A stretch of DNA of 6,931 nucleotides, taken from an uncultured Litorilinea sp. Lineage in GTDB: Bacteria > Chloroflexota > Anaerolineae > Caldilineales > Caldilineaceae. Positions within the stretch are counted from its first letter, which is position 1, and each line of letters starts with the position of its first letter. The stretch is from positions 1 to 6,931 of the forward strand of contig CAMPHP010000156.1 in the NCBI GenBank assembly GCA_946885925.1, written 5' to 3'. A program made the position numbers and the translations under genes. This document shows positions 4,909 through 6,931 of the stretch, in pieces. Below the pieces are notes generated by a model. That model ran no database searches. It was not told the origin of the DNA and was given only the letters and a program-made list of their open reading frames with translations.

Positions 4909-6240
4909 AACAAGTAACCTCCTTAAGTTGGTCTCGGTAAATGGTTTGATATAAAACTTACTGCTGTCAAGCGCGCCGACAAGATAACTGCTATAGTCAA
5001 CGCAAAACTCGAAGAAAGGATCCAGGTAGTTGCCAGAGACGAAATCTCGATAGAGATGCAGCAGTGCATAGCCATCACTGGTATCGTCATCAATTGCGCG
5101 GATGCGCTCATAGTGTTCGCGGAGGATGGCACGATAGAGATGGGCATCGTCTAAGGTTTCGATCTTGGGCATCCAATCAGGTAGTCCCAGATAGGACAAG
5201 TTCATCGTTGTGTAGGAATTGGCGCTGAGTAGTTGGTAGGTAGCGACGCCCATCCCTGCCACCACATTTGAAATCGGGCCATCATCAAAGACCGCCAGGA
5301 GATCATCCTCAATACAGCGTTCTAACAGCACCTCGGCATAGAGCAGCGCTGCTGTAACGTCCAACTTAACTGCGCCACTATTCCAAAGACGAGCGCGGAA
5401 TGTGTCAAAGACCCGCTGGTGAAAGGCCATCTCCAACCGGCGAGGAGCAAGGACATAGGTTTTTCGCAGGTCGGAAGTGGTCGCCTTGGTAGGTGCGGTT
5501 GCTAACCACAAACCAACAGCCTTGAGATATTCCAGCATCCAAAAGGAATTCTCATTGCCCATTGTCAGCTTGTTAGCTTTGCTCCGATTTTGTCCTTTGC
5601 CCATGTGCGGGTTAAAGAGTTGCGATGCAGTAACCATGTCAGCCAATCCAATCTGCTTTGCCTCCTCCTTCCAAGTTCGAGCAATGGCATCCCAATCGGC
5701 ATCTAGCCCAGCAAAGAGTGCAAAAAATGTACGCAGGTTGAGGTGCAAAGCCTTTTCGCTGGAGCGAAGCCACTGCTCGACAAGATTGTTGTGGATTGCT
5801 TGGGCTTGCATCCGATAGTCGCCGAGATAGGTAGCAACATTCCAGTCGGGTCGCGGTTTTAGGTCGTCAATTGCCTGCTCTAGCTCGCTACCTGCCATGC
5901 CCTGCTCACCTAACTGGCGGCGTTGCTCGGTATAACGGCGAAAGTTCTCCCACTCATCATCCACATTACGCACACTGATCATGGGCAAGTCCGCCGGGAC
6001 TGGCACTTTATTGCTGCTCAGAAAGGCAATCTGCTCAAACGGCTGAGTTGTCTCGATCCACTCCGCTTGAACCGGTATCCCCGGTTCAATGACAAAATAT
6101 GGGCCATTGTCAATCAACACTACCTGCGTTCCGGGTGCGTGTTGCAGAACAACATGGCGAAGCAGGTCCGCCGCGCCAAATGCAAGCAGAAGATCGGTGA
6201 TCGTTCCGGTTGGCTTGGGAATGATGATGTGGCGTTGCAT
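4498..6240 (-). CDS. cas8: Cas8-like large subunit of the type I surveillance complex
   Basis: The position between cas3 and cas7 and the 580-residue size identify this as the Cascade large subunit, which recognises the PAM, opens the target duplex and recruits Cas3. I do not recognise it well enough to name a subfamily (Cas8a1/Cmx or Cas8b-like). There is no HD motif and no GGDD palm motif, so it is not the Cas10d of type I-D. The C-terminal third is helical and looks conserved: GFRNIAHAIRSST (456-468), RYGLGQELMRKA (482-493), then FIQALAEFLQSYNDE and VCNLLVAYGYARD near the end, followed by a Ser/Thr-rich tail of about 15 residues. The start at 6240 has GGAGGA (6252-6247) 6 nt upstream, 14 nt after the cas3 stop. 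Codon 445 carries a strong internal translation start, described separately. Of 39 arginine codons only two are AGG, and both lie in that internal signal. Confidence 0.88.
   Translation of the reverse strand: MQRHIIIPKPTGTITDLLLAFGAADLLRHVVLQHAPGTQVVLIDNGPYFVIEPGIPVQAEWIETTQPFEQIAFLSSNKVPVPADLPMISVRNVDDEWENFRRYTEQRRQLGEQGMAGSELEQAIDDLKPRPDWNVATYLGDYRMQAQAIHNNLVEQWLRSSEKALHLNLRTFFALFAGLDADWDAIARTWKEEAKQIGLADMVTASQLFNPHMGKGQNRSKANKLTMGNENSFWMLEYLKAVGLWLATAPTKATTSDLRKTYVLAPRRLEMAFHQRVFDTFRARLWNSGAVKLDVTAALLYAEVLLERCIEDDLLAVFDDGPISNVVAGMGVATYQLLSANSYTTMNLSYLGLPDWMPKIETLDDAHLYRAILREHYERIRAIDDDTSDGYALLHLYRDFVSGNYLDPFFEFCVDYSSYLVGALDSSKFYIKPFTETNLRRLLVMVDPTLSPILESDGFRNIAHAIRSSTLIPLYMGRESRFEVRYGLGQELMRKAQYKDDFIQALAEFLQSYNDESMRVHERTKGQARRKLITTQDIEQVVQLVDLHGSKTVCNLLVAYGYARDPRESSTDGSASTSGE
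4909..4926 (-). promoter_or_regulatory. Internal Shine-Dalgarno in cas8 for the small subunit
   Basis: TAAGGAGGT at 4925-4917 is a full nine-base match to the 3' end of 16S rRNA, with an 8-nt spacer (TACTTGTT) before the ATG at 4908. In the cas8 frame it encodes Leu-Arg-Arg-Leu with codons TTA AGG AGG TTA. Those AGG codons are the only non-CGN arginine codons in cas8, which argues that the bases are kept for the signal rather than for the amino acids. Confidence 0.8.
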
Positions 6241-6254
6241 GAGTTATCCTCCAG

Positions 6255-6931
6255 TTATTCTTCTTGTGACAGTCCATCACAAAGCCGCAACATACGCACA
6301 ACCAAAAGGTAGAGCAGTTGTTGGTTGAAGTCGGGTCGGACTAGAAGCTGTTCAAGGCTGCGCCCCATCTGTTTCATGACCACCGTTTTACTTGTGGTCA
6401 AGCCTGCTGCGGTGAGTGCCTGTCGTAAAGCTTCTCCCGCGCTAGGGTGCAGCACATAATCATCGAAATTTCCAGTGGTCGGGCTATGATGGCGAGCAAT
6501 GGCTGTACAAACCGCACGGCCTAGTTCGTTCGTACCTCGCAATTCGGCAATCACCTGGCTCGCCGCGACTGCGCTCTCCCCTGCATGGTGAGGTCGTTTG
6601 CCCTGGCGTGCTGCAATTTTCTTCGCGGCCTGATGTATCGGATCGTCTGGGTTCCAATGCGTGTGAACAGCCATGTAGTCCGAACTGGGTAGTGGTTCGC
6701 CAATCGCATTCTGATAGGCGTTGACCCAACGCTGCCAGCGTTCATCCAACTTGGCGAGATCGTGGCAGGCAATGGCAAGGAGGATCGCCTGCTCTAATCC
6801 CTTCGGCGGGATCAGTCCTTTCTCGGCTAGACGCCGCTGCACATATGCGTAGTCATCGGCAAAGCAGCGCTGATCAACCCGCAGCATGTCGCTAATGTGA
6901 GCGGCATAGCTCTCCAATTTGTAGCGAAAGC
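6255..6931 (-). CDS. cas3: Cas3 HD nuclease domain, C-terminal part of a protein cut by the window edge
   Basis: Cas3 degrades the DNA bound by the surveillance complex; its HD domain is the metal-dependent nuclease. The frame is open from the right edge to a TAA at 6257-6255, giving 224 visible residues. Counting from the edge, the HD signature is present throughout: H11 (AAHISDM), H56-D57 (ACHDLAKLDERW, where HDxxK keeps the lysine), H114-H115 (PHHAGES), H147-H148 (ARHHSP) and the closing D218 (LRLCDGLS). The domain is therefore essentially complete and sits at the protein's C-terminus. A TTG at 6917 lacks a ribosome site, and the first ATG (codon 15) would remove H11, so the true start lies outside the window. 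It may be a stand-alone Cas3'' of ordinary size or a helicase with the HD domain at its C-terminal end. The stop is followed 14 nt later by cas8. Confidence 0.9.
   Translation of the reverse strand, partial: FRYKLESYAAHISDMLRVDQRCFADDYAYVQRRLAEKGLIPPKGLEQAILLAIACHDLAKLDERWQRWVNAYQNAIGEPLPSSDYMAVHTHWNPDDPIHQAAKKIAARQGKRPHHAGESAVAASQVIAELRGTNELGRAVCTAIARHHSPTTGNFDDYVLHPSAGEALRQALTAAGLTTSKTVVMKQMGRSLEQLLVRPDFNQQLLYLLVVRMLRLCDGLSQEE

Noticed and set aside
5661..5670. A purine-rich AAGGAGGAGG on the coding strand inside cas8, resembling a second internal ribosome site
   Set aside because: No ATG, GTG or TTG lies at a usable distance in the cas8 frame; the nearest in-frame ATG is about 25 nt on. 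The bases encode ordinary Lys-Glu-Glu codons.
4498..6240. Type I-D Cas10d (Csc3) identity for the large subunit
   Set aside because: The protein lacks an HD motif and a GGDD-type palm motif and is far shorter than Cas10d, and Cas7 is of DevR type.
6255..6917. TTG at 6917 as the true start of the HD protein
   Set aside because: The frame stays open to the window edge, no Shine-Dalgarno precedes the TTG, and the HD domain begins only six residues later.
1..6931. CRISPR array or leader
   Set aside because: No regularly spaced direct repeats of 25-40 bp were seen; the only repeats are the short 13-bp and 18-bp tandem units before cas1.
1..6931. CRISPR-associated transposon (Tn7-like) system
   Set aside because: Cas1, Cas2, Cas4 and a Cas3 HD nuclease are present and no tnsB/tnsC/tniQ-like gene is seen, so this is a defence-type operon.

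Overview
The window is one contiguous block of a type I (Cas3/Cascade-class) CRISPR-Cas operon. Every gene lies on the minus strand, so transcription runs from high to low coordinates. In reading order they are: the C-terminal HD nuclease part of Cas3 (cut by the right edge), a Cas8-like large subunit, Cas7 of the DevR/Csa2 family, Cas5, Cas6, Cas1, Cas2 and the N-terminal half of Cas4 (cut by the left edge). No CRISPR array, tRNA, rRNA or transposase is present.

The effector half (about 6931 to 1756) encodes target degradation (Cas3 HD), the crRNA-guided surveillance complex (Cas8, Cas7, Cas5) and the pre-crRNA endonuclease (Cas6). The adaptation half (about 1665 to 1) encodes the Cas1-Cas2 integrase and the Cas4 spacer-processing nuclease. 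The genes are packed tightly, with two 4-nt ATGA stop/start overlaps (cas5/cas6 and cas2/cas4), and cas7's stop codon lies inside the cas5 Shine-Dalgarno. Only two gaps exceed 30 nt: 61 nt before cas7 and 90 nt before cas1. The second gap holds two small tandem repeats. No stretch over 300 bases lacks a gene.

The most interesting signal is inside cas8. No separate small-subunit (Cas11) gene exists in the window, but codon 445 of cas8 is an in-frame ATG preceded, 8 nt upstream, by a 9-nt TAAGGAGGT. That site would give a second 136-residue, helix-rich protein from the cas8 3' end. The site is written with two AGG arginine codons, and these are the only two of the 39 arginine codons in cas8 that are not CGN. 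This is the layout known for type I-B, I-C and I-D systems that translate Cas11 from within the large-subunit gene; here it appears in a cas8 whose family I could not name confidently.

Subtype: DevR-type Cas7, separate Cas5 and Cas6, no csa5 and no Cas10d point to I-B or a Myxococcus-dev/cyanobacteria-like variant of it, with I-A as the alternative. Organism: a bacterium of roughly balanced base composition with strong canonical Shine-Dalgarno sites. The gene order and sequence style suggest Chloroflexota or cyanobacteria, but there is no taxonomic marker and this is a weak inference.
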